A DNA stretch of 22,717 bases, taken from NCBI GenBank assembly GCA_910585485.1, contig CAJUEZ010000031.1:1-22717 (forward strand), given 5' to 3'. Origin of the DNA: an uncultured Clostridia bacterium (GTDB taxonomy: Bacteria > Bacillota > Clostridia > UBA1381). Below are positions 13,674 to 21,077 of the stretch, piece after piece. Positions within the stretch are counted from its first letter, which is position 1, and every line of letters begins with the position of its first letter. The translations under genes were made by a program, and so were the position numbers. The notes beneath the pieces were generated by a model, which worked only from the letters and a program-made list of their open reading frames with translations, ran no database searches and had not been told where the DNA came from.

Positions 13674-15142
13674 ACTATATCACCCGCCTGTTCTATTGCC
13701 CTAAGCACTGCCGACGCTTTATTTACACTCTCCTGATACTCATTTGCTGGTATTGAGTCATATACAATACCGCCGCCAGCCTGAATATATGCTCTGCCGT
13801 CCTTAAACACACCTGTGCGAATCGTTATACAACTGTCAAAGTTGCCATTAAAGCTAATATATCCAATCGCGCCGCCATAAGTGGAACGCTTTGTTTTTTC
13901 AAGTTCGTCAATAATCTCCATGGCGCGTATTTTCGGAGCTCCCGAAAGAGTACCCGCGGGAAGCGTAGACGCAAGCGCGTCAAAGCAGTTCTTATCCTTG
14001 CGGAGTTTACCCTCCACATCCGATATTATGTGCATGATATGCGAAAAACGCTCTACGTACTTAAAACGAGTCACCTTGACGGAGCCAAATTCACTGACTC
14101 TGCCTATATCGTTCCTGCCAAGGTCAACAAGCATTGTATGCTCGGCGATTTCCTTTTCGTCAGCAAGAAGCTCTTTTTCAAGCGCCACATCCTCCTCAAC
14201 AGTCTTGCCTCTCGGACGCGAACCGGCAATCGGACCTGTCTGCACAACTCCGTTTTCCACTCTTACAAGCATTTCAGGCGACGCGCCCGCAAGCTGATAA
14301 TCACCAAAATTGAGATAATACATATACGGCGACGGGTTTATCAGCCGCAGCGCCCTGTAGGCATTAAACGGGCGTACGTTTGTTTCCACCGTAAAACGCT
14401 GTGACAGCACCACCTGAAATATATCGCCGTTTTTTATATATTCCTTTGCTTTTTCTACATTCGCGCAAAATTCCTCCTTGGTCATATTTGAGGTCATTTT
14501 TGAATGTGAGCGATATTCTCTTTTTTCCTTCCTCATTAAACCCGACAAATCAGACATTTCACGCTGAATATCAAGGAGTCTGCCCATGGCTTTTTGGTAC
14601 TGATTTTCAATATCTCCCTCAGCGTGTATATTGACTATAACGACAATTTTCTGACGCGCATGGTCAAAGGCAATTATTTCGTCAGTAAACATAAAGTGCA
14701 TATCGGGAATATTTAATTCATCCGTATTTACGTTCGGTAAATTCTCATACTGACGTATAATATCATACGCGAAAAAACCAACCGCTCCGCCGTTAAAAGA
14801 CGGTATATCCGCTAATTTCGGCGCTTTGTAATGCCCAATGAGTTTTTGAAGTTCCTCCATAGGCTTGCCTTTATACGTTTCAGTTTTACCTGTATAGTGC
14901 GAAACAGTTATTTCATCGCCCAAACTTTTAAATATTATAAACGGATTTCTTCCTATAAACGAAAATCGAGCCGTGACGTGATTCTGACCGATACTTTCAA
15001 GCAAAAAACAATCTTTCTCCGTCTGCATACGCTTGAATACGCTTATTGGCGTATCCATATCCGCATAACTTTCGGCTGTCAGCGGAATTATGTTGTATTC
15101 CCTTGACAGCGCTTTTACCTCCTCCAGAGTTAAGTTAAACAT
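13670..15142 (-). CDS. trpE: Anthranilate synthase component I
   Basis: Converts chorismate and ammonia to anthranilate, the first committed step to tryptophan. The 490-residue protein has the N-terminal LLES motif (residues 47-50), part of the tryptophan feedback pocket, which favours TrpE over PabB. The C-terminal chorismate-binding domain shows GDIFQVVLSQRF, NPSPYMYYLNF, GASPEMLVR, TGPIAGSRPRG, DEKEIAEHTMLVDLGRND, TLPAGTLSGAPK and QAGGGIVYDS. SD GGAG precedes the ATG by about 7 bases. The gene overlaps trpG by 4 bases. Its leader holds an intrinsic terminator and a set of TRAP-like triplets, so expression is probably controlled by attenuation. Confidence 0.96.
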   Translation of the reverse strand: MFNLTLEEVKALSREYNIIPLTAESYADMDTPISVFKRMQTEKDCFLLESIGQNHVTARFSFIGRNPFIIFKSLGDEITVSHYTGKTETYKGKPMEELQKLIGHYKAPKLADIPSFNGGAVGFFAYDIIRQYENLPNVNTDELNIPDMHFMFTDEIIAFDHARQKIVVIVNIHAEGDIENQYQKAMGRLLDIQREMSDLSGLMRKEKREYRSHSKMTSNMTKEEFCANVEKAKEYIKNGDIFQVVLSQRFTVETNVRPFNAYRALRLINPSPYMYYLNFGDYQLAGASPEMLVRVENGVVQTGPIAGSRPRGKTVEEDVALEKELLADEKEIAEHTMLVDLGRNDIGRVSEFGSVKVTRFKYVERFSHIMHIISDVEGKLRKDKNCFDALASTLPAGTLSGAPKIRAMEIIDELEKTKRSTYGGAIGYISFNGNFDSCITIRTGVFKDGRAYIQAGGGIVYDSIPANEYQESVNKASAVLRAIEQAGDIV

Positions 15143-15177
15143 TCTATCTCCGCCTTTCTTACTTTCGGCTTAAAAAC

Positions 15178-15207
15178 AAAAAAGCCTTTTTCACATTAGA
15201 AAAAGAC
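15178..15207 (-). terminator. Attenuator terminator in the trpE leader
   Basis: On the minus strand GTCTTTTTC (15207-15199) pairs with GAAAAAGGC (15192-15184) around the loop TAATGT, followed by six T's (15183-15178). It lies about 35 bases before the trpE start and downstream of the trpE promoter, so it terminates leader RNA and not an upstream gene. Its 5' arm can alternatively pair upstream with AGAC-GAGA-ATAGAT (15241-15228). Confidence 0.75.
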
Positions 15208-15229
15208 ATAGATATACTATTATTAAAAT

Positions 15230-15252
15230 CTATTCTCGTCTAATCTAATCTC
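15230..15252 (-). promoter_or_regulatory. TRAP-like (G/U)AG triplet array in the trpE leader
   Basis: In the sense of trpE the RNA reads GAG-at-TAG-at-TAG-ac-GAG-aa-TAG: five (G/U)AG triplets with exact 2-base spacers. A sixth TAG lies 10 bases on, at 15219-15217, and a CAG lies at the likely transcription start. This is the spacing used by the tryptophan-activated RNA-binding protein TRAP. The array covers the 5' arm of the possible antiterminator. Five sites are fewer than the 11 of Bacillus subtilis. Confidence 0.5.
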
Positions 15253-15262
15253 ATCTGTTATT

Positions 15263-15291
15263 AGTATATCAATTTTTTATTTTTTTGTCAA
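15263..15291 (-). promoter_or_regulatory. Sigma-A promoter of trpE-trpG
   Basis: Minus-strand TTGACA (15291-15286), a 17-base spacer and TATACT (15268-15263). Transcription would start near 15256, at the edge of the triplet array. It is divergent from the promoter at 15298. Confidence 0.8.
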
Positions 15292-15297
15292 TATGTA

Positions 15298-15326
15298 TTG
15301 ATAATATTTTGATTTGACTGTATAAT
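15298..15326 (+). promoter_or_regulatory. Sigma-A promoter of the PNPOx-GH2 operon
   Basis: TTGATA (15298-15303), a 17-base spacer and TATAAT (15321-15326). Its -35 is 6 bp from the -35 of the divergent trpE promoter. Confidence 0.7.
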
Positions 15327-15471
15327 GAAATTATTGTCATGTGCACGTTGAAGCAGCTTAGCCGAACAGGCGATAATAAAATTCAATTTATGTCGGCAGA
15401 CAACGAAACATTTAACAGATGTACAAATATTTGAACAAACACATATCAGAGAAAGGTTATGGTAAATTATT
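15327..15471 (+). other. Untranslated leader of about 140 nt with weak structure
   Basis: An unusually long leader between promoter and gene. It contains small stems: GCC-GAACA-GGC, TGTC-GGCA-GACA, and a possible long-range pairing of AGCCGA with TCGGC. A 31-codon frame (15339-15434, starting MCTLKQLSRTG) has no SD and is probably not translated. I recognise no known riboswitch, T-box or terminator here. Confidence 0.35.
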
Positions 15472-15966
15472 ATGTTCAGGGAAATGAGAAGGAAACATCA
15501 GATTTTATCCGAAAAAGAATGTATTGATATATTAAACCGCGCCACATCGGGCACTCTCGCACTGTTAGGAGACGATGATTATCCTTATGCCGTGCCCATG
15601 AGTTACGTTTTTTATGACGGTAAAATATTTTTCCACAGCGCCCTTACGGGGCATAAAATTGACGCTGTAAAAAGGCATAACAAAGCATCGTTCTGCGTTA
15701 TTTATAAAGATGATGTTCTGCCCGAAAAATTTACAACATGCTTCCAAAGCGTTATCGCGTTCGGCGAGATACGTATAATAGAAAACGATTTTGAAAAGCG
15801 GCAAGCTATAGAAATTCTTTCCGAAAAATATTCTCCCGGACTTGAAAAAGAAAATGAAATCAACGGCAGTTTTGACCGTATGCATATGATTGAGTTTAAC
15901 ATTGAACATATGACCGGAAAAGAAGCTATTGAGTTAGTGAAAATAAGAGAAAATAAGCAAATATAA
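15472..15966 (+). CDS. Pyridoxamine 5'-phosphate oxidase-family flavoprotein (Nim-like)
   Basis: A 164-residue split-barrel flavin-binding protein. The opening MFREMRRKHQILSEKECIDIL, followed by TSGTLALLGDDDYPYAVPMSYVF and IFFHSALTGHKIDAVKRHNKASFCVI, is typical of the small PNPOx-like clostridial proteins related to nitroimidazole reductases. It presumably binds FMN and acts in the cytoplasm, but its physiological substrate is unknown. The SD is oddly placed: GAAAGG lies 15 bases before the ATG at 15472. The alternative ATG at 15484 has no better SD. The GH2 gene follows after only 13 bases, so the two are co-transcribed, although no functional link is obvious. Confidence 0.85.
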   Translation: MFREMRRKHQILSEKECIDILNRATSGTLALLGDDDYPYAVPMSYVFYDGKIFFHSALTGHKIDAVKRHNKASFCVIYKDDVLPEKFTTCFQSVIAFGEIRIIENDFEKRQAIEILSEKYSPGLEKENEINGSFDRMHMIEFNIEHMTGKEAIELVKIRENKQI

Positions 15967-15979
15967 AAGGAGAAAAAGT

Positions 15980-18709
15980 ATGGAAAAGTTTAGTTTGGAC
16001 AGAGATTGGAAGTTTTATAACGGAGAAATCACGCTGCCAGAGACCAAATCACACACAGACTGCTATATGGCGTCAAAAGCGGGAGGCGCTTCAGGAGCGG
16101 CTTCGCCTGATTTTGACAAAAGTGACTGGGAAACCGTCAGCGTTCCTCACGACTGGGCGGTATACGGTGAATTTGAAGAAAAATGGGGTCCTTCCCAGGG
16201 ATATAAAAAGCGCGGAAAAGCGTGGTATTCAAAACGTTTTCGCCTTGATGAAAATGACCGCGGCAAGCAAATCTTAATCGAATTTGAGGGAATCGCCTCG
16301 TACTCCACGATATATCTAAACGGCTCTGTTATAGGCAGAAACTTCTGCGGCTATAATTCTTTCGTTGTTGACGGCACTGACATGGCGCTTTACGGTGACC
16401 AAATAAACGACCTTGTTGTTTTTGTTGACGCGACTGCCGTCGAAGGATGGTGGTATGAAGGAGCAGGAATTTACCGACATGTGAATCTTTACAAGAAAAA
16501 TCCATTACATATCGCGCATTGGGGAGTTTTCGTTCATCCTGAAAAAAAGACAGCGGATGTATGGGATGCGGTCACTGACACAACTATTGAAAACTCCTCC
16601 TATATTAGCAAGGACTTTCTTCTCAAAACGTATATTCTCGACAGTAAGAATAACATAGTCGGAAAAGCCGAGAACACTCTCACCGTTGACGGAGGAAGCA
16701 GTACGGAAATTACACAGAACATTTTAACTTACAGTCCGATGCTTTGGGATATTGACTCGCCCAATCTATACAGAATGGTCAGCGAGATTTATGACGGAGA
16801 GACACTTATTGATAAGCAAATAAACACTTTCGGCTTCCGTACAATTTCAATAGACTGCGATAAAGGCTTTTTCCTGAACGGAAGACATGTGCCTCTTTAC
16901 GGCACGTGCAATCATCAGGATCACGCGGGAGTCGGAGTGGCTGTTCCCGCAAGCGTAAATGAATACCGAATCCGTCTTTTAAAAGAAATGGGTTCTAATG
17001 CGTATCGCTGCGCGCACGGAAATCCTAATCCCGAAATACTTGATTATTGCGATAAATACGGCTTGCTTGTCATGGATGAAAACCGTAACTTCAACACAAG
17101 TGACGACGGAATCAAGCAAGTTCGTGATATGGTCATGCGTGACCGCAATCATCCTTCAGTCATTATGTATTCACTGTTTAATGAAGAGCCTCTGCAAGGC
17201 AGCCCCACAGGCAGAAAACTTGCCGAAAGACTGCAATGCGCTATAAAAAAACTTGACGACACACGTTTTTTACTTGGCGCAATGAACACGGGTGTAACCG
17301 CGGACGGAGGCACTTGCGACTTACTCGATATAACAGGCTTTAACTATATAACTCACACTTATGATGATTTCAGAAAAAAATATCCTGAAATGCCCATGCT
17401 TGGCAGTGAAAATGACAGCGCTTTTCAGACAAGAGGAGTATACGTGACAAATCATGACAAACATGTTATAGATTGCTACGACAGCGAAGCGGCGCCATGG
17501 GGCAACACTTACCGCGACGGATTCAGACAAATAGACACTCGTCCGCATATTATGGGACTTTTCATATGGACAGGTTTTGATTACAGAGGTGAACCCACAC
17601 CTTTCGAGTGGCCGTCTATCAGCACACAATTCGGTATTATGGATACCTGCGGCTTCAAAAAGGACGCGTTTTATCTTAATAAAGCGTATTTTACGGATGA
17701 GCCAATGATTCATATTCTTCCCCACTGGAATTTTAAAGATGGTGACAACGTGCGCGTTATGACTCACACAAATTGCGAGGAAGCGGAACTGTTTTTAAAC
17801 GGCGAATCGCTCGGACGAAAAAAAGTTGATAAATATGATATGGCAGACTGGCAGGTCAGCTTTAAAAAAGGCACTCTTAAAATGATTGGTTATATCGGTA
17901 ATGAAGAAAAATGCTCCGATTCCGTCACCACCTCCCGAAGTCCGAAAAAAATAGTTATAAGTTCTCATCGTGATGTTGTGTATGACGGCTGCGATGACGC
18001 TATAATTTTTAACATTTCGGTTCAGGACGAAGACGGATTCAGCGTCCCGACCGCTGATAATTTAATCAAATTCAGCGCGAAGGGCGGCGAAATAATCGGC
18101 GTCGGCAACGGAGACCCAAATTCGCACGAAAAAGACAAATCCCGGGAAAGGCACTTATTTAACGGACTATGTCAGGTCATTGTGAAACAAACAGACGGTG
18201 CAAAAGAAGTTACTCTCACAGCCGTTTCAGACGGACTCGACAGCGCGTCATTCTCAGTGCAATCTGCAGAGAATCCCAAAAAGCCTATATTCATTCCGTC
18301 AATAAATGAAAGATATATTTCAAAGTGGCGCGAATCTGTAGATTTGTTCGATTTCCGTCCTGACCCGAATATTAAAATTGAGGATCACGACATGAATACA
18401 TGGGCAATAATCTCAGCCGGAGGCGACTACGAGGATAAGTACAAAGGCGCGACAGGATACTCAATTTATAAAGCAACCGCGCTTATTGCCGATACAGATA
18501 AATTTATTATATTCCGGGAAATAATGGGTAATGAGGTTGAGATATTTATAAACGGAGAACAAAAATTCACGGGAGACTGTGAATGGGGACGAAAAATAGA
18601 TATTGATATATCGGATATTTCAGGTGAAACAGATATCTCTGTTATCATACACAGCACAAACCAAAAAAGCAACGGCGGTCTTCTAAGACCCGTTGTCATA
18701 ACAAACTAA
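15980..18709 (+). CDS. Beta-galactosidase, glycoside hydrolase family 2
   Basis: A 909-residue enzyme without a signal peptide, so probably intracellular. The N-terminal sugar-binding jelly roll (about 1-175) has VSVPHDWAVYGEF and GWWYEGAGIYRHVNLY. An immunoglobulin-like domain follows (about 180-290), then the TIM barrel from FFLNGRHVPLYGTCNHQDHAG. The expected acid/base Glu402 is in SLFNEEP and the nucleophile Glu477 in MLGSENDSAF. Further on, LFIWTGFDYRGEPTPFEWPS and FLNGESLGRKK belong to the C-terminal beta domains, and a last domain of about 130 residues resembles a carbohydrate-binding sandwich. It probably cleaves terminal beta-galactosides, though other beta-glycosides are possible in GH2. 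SD AAAGGAG is well placed. A strong terminator follows. Confidence 0.9.
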   Translation: MEKFSLDRDWKFYNGEITLPETKSHTDCYMASKAGGASGAASPDFDKSDWETVSVPHDWAVYGEFEEKWGPSQGYKKRGKAWYSKRFRLDENDRGKQILIEFEGIASYSTIYLNGSVIGRNFCGYNSFVVDGTDMALYGDQINDLVVFVDATAVEGWWYEGAGIYRHVNLYKKNPLHIAHWGVFVHPEKKTADVWDAVTDTTIENSSYISKDFLLKTYILDSKNNIVGKAENTLTVDGGSSTEITQNILTYSPMLWDIDSPNLYRMVSEIYDGETLIDKQINTFGFRTISIDCDKGFFLNGRHVPLYGTCNHQDHAGVGVAVPASVNEYRIRLLKEMGSNAYRCAHGNPNPEILDYCDKYGLLVMDENRNFNTSDDGIKQVRDMVMRDRNHPSVIMYSLFNEEPLQGSPTGRKLAERLQCAIKKLDDTRFLLGAMNTGVTADGGTCDLLDITGFNYITHTYDDFRKKYPEMPMLGSENDSAFQTRGVYVTNHDKHVIDCYDSEAAPWGNTYRDGFRQIDTRPHIMGLFIWTGFDYRGEPTPFEWPSISTQFGIMDTCGFKKDAFYLNKAYFTDEPMIHILPHWNFKDGDNVRVMTHTNCEEAELFLNGESLGRKKVDKYDMADWQVSFKKGTLKMIGYIGNEEKCSDSVTTSRSPKKIVISSHRDVVYDGCDDAIIFNISVQDEDGFSVPTADNLIKFSAKGGEIIGVGNGDPNSHEKDKSRERHLFNGLCQVIVKQTDGAKEVTLTAVSDGLDSASFSVQSAENPKKPIFIPSINERYISKWRESVDLFDFRPDPNIKIEDHDMNTWAIISAGGDYEDKYKGATGYSIYKATALIADTDKFIIFREIMGNEVEIFINGEQKFTGDCEWGRKIDIDISDISGETDISVIIHSTNQKSNGGLLRPVVITN

Positions 18710-18716
18710 AACAATT

Positions 18717-18747
18717 AAAAGGGACACTAAATTTTAGTGTCCCCTTT
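18717..18747. terminator. Bidirectional terminator between the GH2 gene and the DUF4097 gene
   Basis: Stem GGGACACTAA (18721-18730) with TTAGTGTCCC (18734-18743), flanked by AAAA on the left and CTTTC on the right, so U-rich RNA results in either direction. It separates two convergent genes. Confidence 0.85.
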
Positions 18748-18761
18748 CTTCTCTGCGGTTG

Positions 18762-19538
18762 TTATCCGACAAATCTCACTTCTATATCTCCGCAGTCATT
18801 CTTAATATCCAGTTTTTTTGTTCCGCCGCTTCTGTCTTGAAGATTATTATCGCCGACACTTGTTTTTGCGTTCACTGTATATTCTTCTTCTCTTCCCATA
18901 ATAGTGCCTTCTATGTCCCCGCAAGCATTTTTCAGCGATATATCTCCTGAAATATTTTTAAATTCAATATCGCCAAGCTTACTGTTTGCTTCAATACTTC
19001 CCAAGATATTTTCTAATTCAATATCTCCGCATTTATCGGCACATATCAGCTTTATTTTTTCACATGATGAAACTTTTATATCGCCATATGACAATGAAAT
19101 GTTCACGTTTCCACTAACTCCCGACATATCTACATCACCCATTTTGCTGTCAATAACAATGTCGCCAATAAAGGTATTTGGCAGTTCCAGAGTAATATCA
19201 TTTCCGTGCGCGAGTCCAATATTTATATAGTCATACCATTTCATTTGCGTATTATTGGGTTTAACTTTAACCATGTTATTATCATCGGTAACATCATATT
19301 TTTTCTTACCGGTCTCATAATATACAAGATTTATATAATCTTTATCAGTGCGCACTATAGTTATATCACCCATATTTGCCGAAATATCTATTTTCGATAT
19401 GTCTGATACAATTTGCCGTTCCTGTCTTACTCCCTTTTCCGCTTCAAGTCCTCCGTTTGCCACAGCAATTCCTCCAATCAATGCCCCTGTCAAAATACAC
19501 GCTCCTGCTGCAATAAATAATCCTGTTCTGAATTTCAT
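18762..19538 (-). CDS. DUF4097-type beta-helix protein, membrane-anchored
   Basis: A 258-residue protein with an N-terminal membrane anchor or signal (MKFRTGLFIAAGACILTGALIGGIAVA). A right-handed beta-repeat region (about 40-258) follows, built on recurring GDI units: MGDITI, MGDVDM, YGDIKV, CGDIEL, LGDIEF, SGDISL, CGDIEG and CGDIEV. This is the DUF4097/adhesin-like pattern found beside HAAS-domain and PadR genes in Firmicutes. Its function is unknown; an envelope-exposed sensor or effector is inferred. The start overlaps the DUF1700 gene by 4 bases (ATGA), so the two are translationally coupled. A cysteine occurs in several repeats (SSCEK, LICADKCGD, NACGD, NDCGD), which is notable for an exported protein. 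Confidence 0.85.
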   Translation of the reverse strand: MKFRTGLFIAAGACILTGALIGGIAVANGGLEAEKGVRQERQIVSDISKIDISANMGDITIVRTDKDYINLVYYETGKKKYDVTDDNNMVKVKPNNTQMKWYDYINIGLAHGNDITLELPNTFIGDIVIDSKMGDVDMSGVSGNVNISLSYGDIKVSSCEKIKLICADKCGDIELENILGSIEANSKLGDIEFKNISGDISLKNACGDIEGTIMGREEEYTVNAKTSVGDNNLQDRSGGTKKLDIKNDCGDIEVRFVG

Positions 19539-20134
19539 ATTTTCTCACCTCTTTTTCTTATGACAAATTCCTTTGATTTTTTTAAACATAATGACGTCAG
19601 TGAAATTACCAGTTTTGCGCACCATATTGCGAAGTAAAAGATAAACACCGCCATTCCTAAACTCATCAGCGCTATTCCAAAAAGCAGCATGGCTTTGGCT
19701 ATGGACGATGTCCACAAAAACGGTGCCGCAACTATTAAAGCCACTCCTGATAATCCGAGAGCCACGGCAGTTACAAACAATGACGCCACCACCGCCCATA
19801 TTGCCACATATACCGAACCAACAACCGCGGCCGCCGCAATGAGCAACGCTGCCCACAACGGAGAACCTGCTATGAGGCATATTATTTCTCCGCGCGTTAG
19901 AGGTTTTACCGAAACAGGCTCTTTGTCACTTTGACGCGAAGATGTATCATTTATTATTTTTTGAGCAATTTCCTCAACCTGAGCAAACCTTGCGACAACC
20001 TTTTCCTCGCTTTCCCCCTCTTCAACCGCGTCGTCAATTATTTCTGAATAATAATCAAGTGTTTTTTTTCTCTCTTCATTAGGAACAGCATTCAATGCTT
20101 TATCCAATTTATTGAGAAAATCATTCTTATTCAT
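19535..20134 (-). CDS. DUF1700 / HAAS domain membrane protein
   Basis: A 199-residue protein. The N-terminal HAAS domain (about 1-65) reads MNKNDFLNKLDKALNAVPNE, then ERKKTLDYYSEIIDDAVEEG and VVARFAQVEEIAQKII. A linker and about four hydrophobic membrane helices (about 85-180) follow, with a basic C-terminal tail. HAAS proteins are typically encoded with PadR regulators and are thought to work as membrane-linked signalling partners. The frame opens with GTG at 20140, but AGGAGG is 9 bases before the ATG at 20134, which is preferred. Start and SD lie within the last codons of padR (8-base overlap), and the gene overlaps the DUF4097 gene by 4 bases. Confidence 0.88.
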   Translation of the reverse strand: MNKNDFLNKLDKALNAVPNEERKKTLDYYSEIIDDAVEEGESEEKVVARFAQVEEIAQKIINDTSSRQSDKEPVSVKPLTRGEIICLIAGSPLWAALLIAAAAVVGSVYVAIWAVVASLFVTAVALGLSGVALIVAAPFLWTSSIAKAMLLFGIALMSLGMAVFIFYFAIWCAKLVISLTSLCLKKSKEFVIRKRGEKI

Positions 20135-20444
20135 AATCACATTCCTCCTTTATAAACTCATATGCCCGCATGACGCTTTTCCACTCTCTCAAAAAAGCTT
20201 GTATTCGTTCTATTCCGCCGTCTGTTATTTTGTAGTATTTTCTCAAACGGCTGTTATGTTCCATCGTGTACACTGTAATACAGTCTGAACTCTCCAGTCT
20301 CTTTAATATCGGATATAACGTTGATTCCGATATTTCCACATACGGGGATATATCTTTTATGATTTTATATCCGTATGAATCTTCTTTTTTTATCGCCGCG
20401 AGGACACAAACTTCTAAAAGTCCGCGCTTTAATTGTGAATCCAT
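20127..20444 (-). CDS. PadR family transcriptional regulator
   Basis: A 105-residue winged-helix repressor. The pattern MDSQLKRGLLEVCVLAAIKK, EDSYGYKIIKDISPYVEISESTLYPILKRLESSDCI and NSRLRKYYKITDGG is the standard PadR DNA-binding domain. A short C-terminal dimerisation helix (IERIQAFLREWKSVMRAYEFI) follows. It is the first gene of the padR-DUF1700-DUF4097 operon. A 7-bp-arm palindrome overlaps its own -10 box, so autoregulation is likely. The SD AAGGGGG precedes the ATG by about 8 bases. The family is very secure. The inducer is unknown, and regulation of its operon partners is inferred from position. Confidence 0.95.
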   Translation of the reverse strand: MDSQLKRGLLEVCVLAAIKKEDSYGYKIIKDISPYVEISESTLYPILKRLESSDCITVYTMEHNSRLRKYYKITDGGIERIQAFLREWKSVMRAYEFIKEECDYE

Positions 20445-20466
20445 TCAATATGCCCCCTTTTACATA

Positions 20467-20497
20467 ATACTATACACCACATAGTATAATTTGTCAA
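20467..20497 (-). promoter_or_regulatory. padR operon promoter with overlapping operator palindrome
   Basis: Minus-strand TTGACA (20497-20492), a 17-base spacer and TATAGT (20474-20469). The inverted repeat ATACTAT-N7-ATAGTAT (20467-20487) covers the -10 and most of the spacer, the place where a repressor would block polymerase. This supports PadR autoregulation. Confidence 0.72.
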
Positions 20498-20504
20498 GTA
20501 GTAT

Positions 20505-20538
20505 TAAAAAAAACTATCATAATTTTAATGATAGTTTT
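20505..20538 (-). terminator. Intrinsic terminator after the GNAT gene
   Basis: An 11-bp stem, AAAACTATCAT with ATGATAGTTTT (20510-20520 and 20528-20538), with eight T's on the minus-strand 3' side (20513-20506). It is AT-rich but perfect, and isolates the padR promoter from upstream transcription. Confidence 0.75.
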
Positions 20539-20559
20539 CTCAAATTCTATATTATTTTG

Positions 20560-21027
20560 TCATAATATTGTTTCCATCATTGTTTTCTGCGGTACAAGTC
20601 CCTGTTTTTCGTAGAATTTCCGCGCGTTCTTATTACATTCCCACACATTCAGCGTCAAATTATAGCACCCTATCTCTTTTGCATATTTTTTTACATATTC
20701 ATAAATTTCAGTACCAACATGTAAGCCACGGGCATTTTCATCTATACACAAATCGTCTATATAAAAAGTCTTTATACTATGAAGAATGTTATCATTTTCT
20801 ATTGTCTTTATCATACAAAAAGCATATCCTATAACACCGCCCTCTTTCTCCGCGACAAAAATCGGGCGCGTATCGTCTTTTATAAGTTCCTCAAGTTCGC
20901 TGTCTTTATACTTTCTGCTCTTCTCCTTAAACAAGTCGGGTCTGCCATTATGGTGTACAGTAAGCACCTGATTAAGCAAATCCTTTATCTTTTCCATATC
21001 ATCATTTTTCGCTCTGCGTATTATCAT
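20560..21027 (-). CDS. GNAT family N-acetyltransferase
   Basis: A 155-residue acetyl-CoA-dependent acyltransferase. MIIRRAKNDDMEKIKDLLNQV is a typical GNAT first strand and helix. FVAEKEGGVIGYAFCMI and FYIDDLCIDENARGLHVGTEIYEYV carry motif A, with the acetyl-CoA loop RGLHVGT. TLNVWECNKNARKFYEKQGL is motif B. The acceptor substrate cannot be predicted. The frame opens at 21054, but SD GGGGAGGT lies 4-5 bases before the ATG at 21027, which gives the normal N-terminus. It follows mgtE across a strong terminator, and I see no clear promoter in the short gap. Expression may come from within mgtE or by read-through. Confidence 0.9.
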   Translation of the reverse strand: MIIRRAKNDDMEKIKDLLNQVLTVHHNGRPDLFKEKSRKYKDSELEELIKDDTRPIFVAEKEGGVIGYAFCMIKTIENDNILHSIKTFYIDDLCIDENARGLHVGTEIYEYVKKYAKEIGCYNLTLNVWECNKNARKFYEKQGLVPQKTMMETIL

Positions 21028-21052
21028 ATTTACCTCCCCAAATATAAATTGC

Positions 21053-21077
21053 AAAAATGAGCGCTTTCGCGCCCATT
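21053..21077 (-). terminator. Intrinsic terminator after mgtE
   Basis: On the minus strand AATGGGCGC (21077-21069) pairs with GCGCTCATT (21064-21056) around a GAAA tetraloop with one G-U pair. The T's begin in the stem and continue to 21053. It starts on the base after the mgtE stop codon. Confidence 0.8.

Noticed and set aside
15143..15260. T-box or Trp-codon leader peptide in front of trpE
   Set aside because: No T-box consensus and no run of tryptophan codons is present. The only ATG early in the leader opens a four-codon frame without Trp.
15339..15434. 31-codon frame in the leader of the PNPOx-like gene, considered as a leader peptide
   Set aside because: No SD precedes the ATG, no amino acid is over-represented, and no terminator follows that it could control.
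20467..20538. Possible mobile-element inverted repeats near padR
   Set aside because: The two dyads have different sequences and separate explanations: an operator over the padR promoter and the terminator of the GNAT gene. No transposase or target duplication is present.
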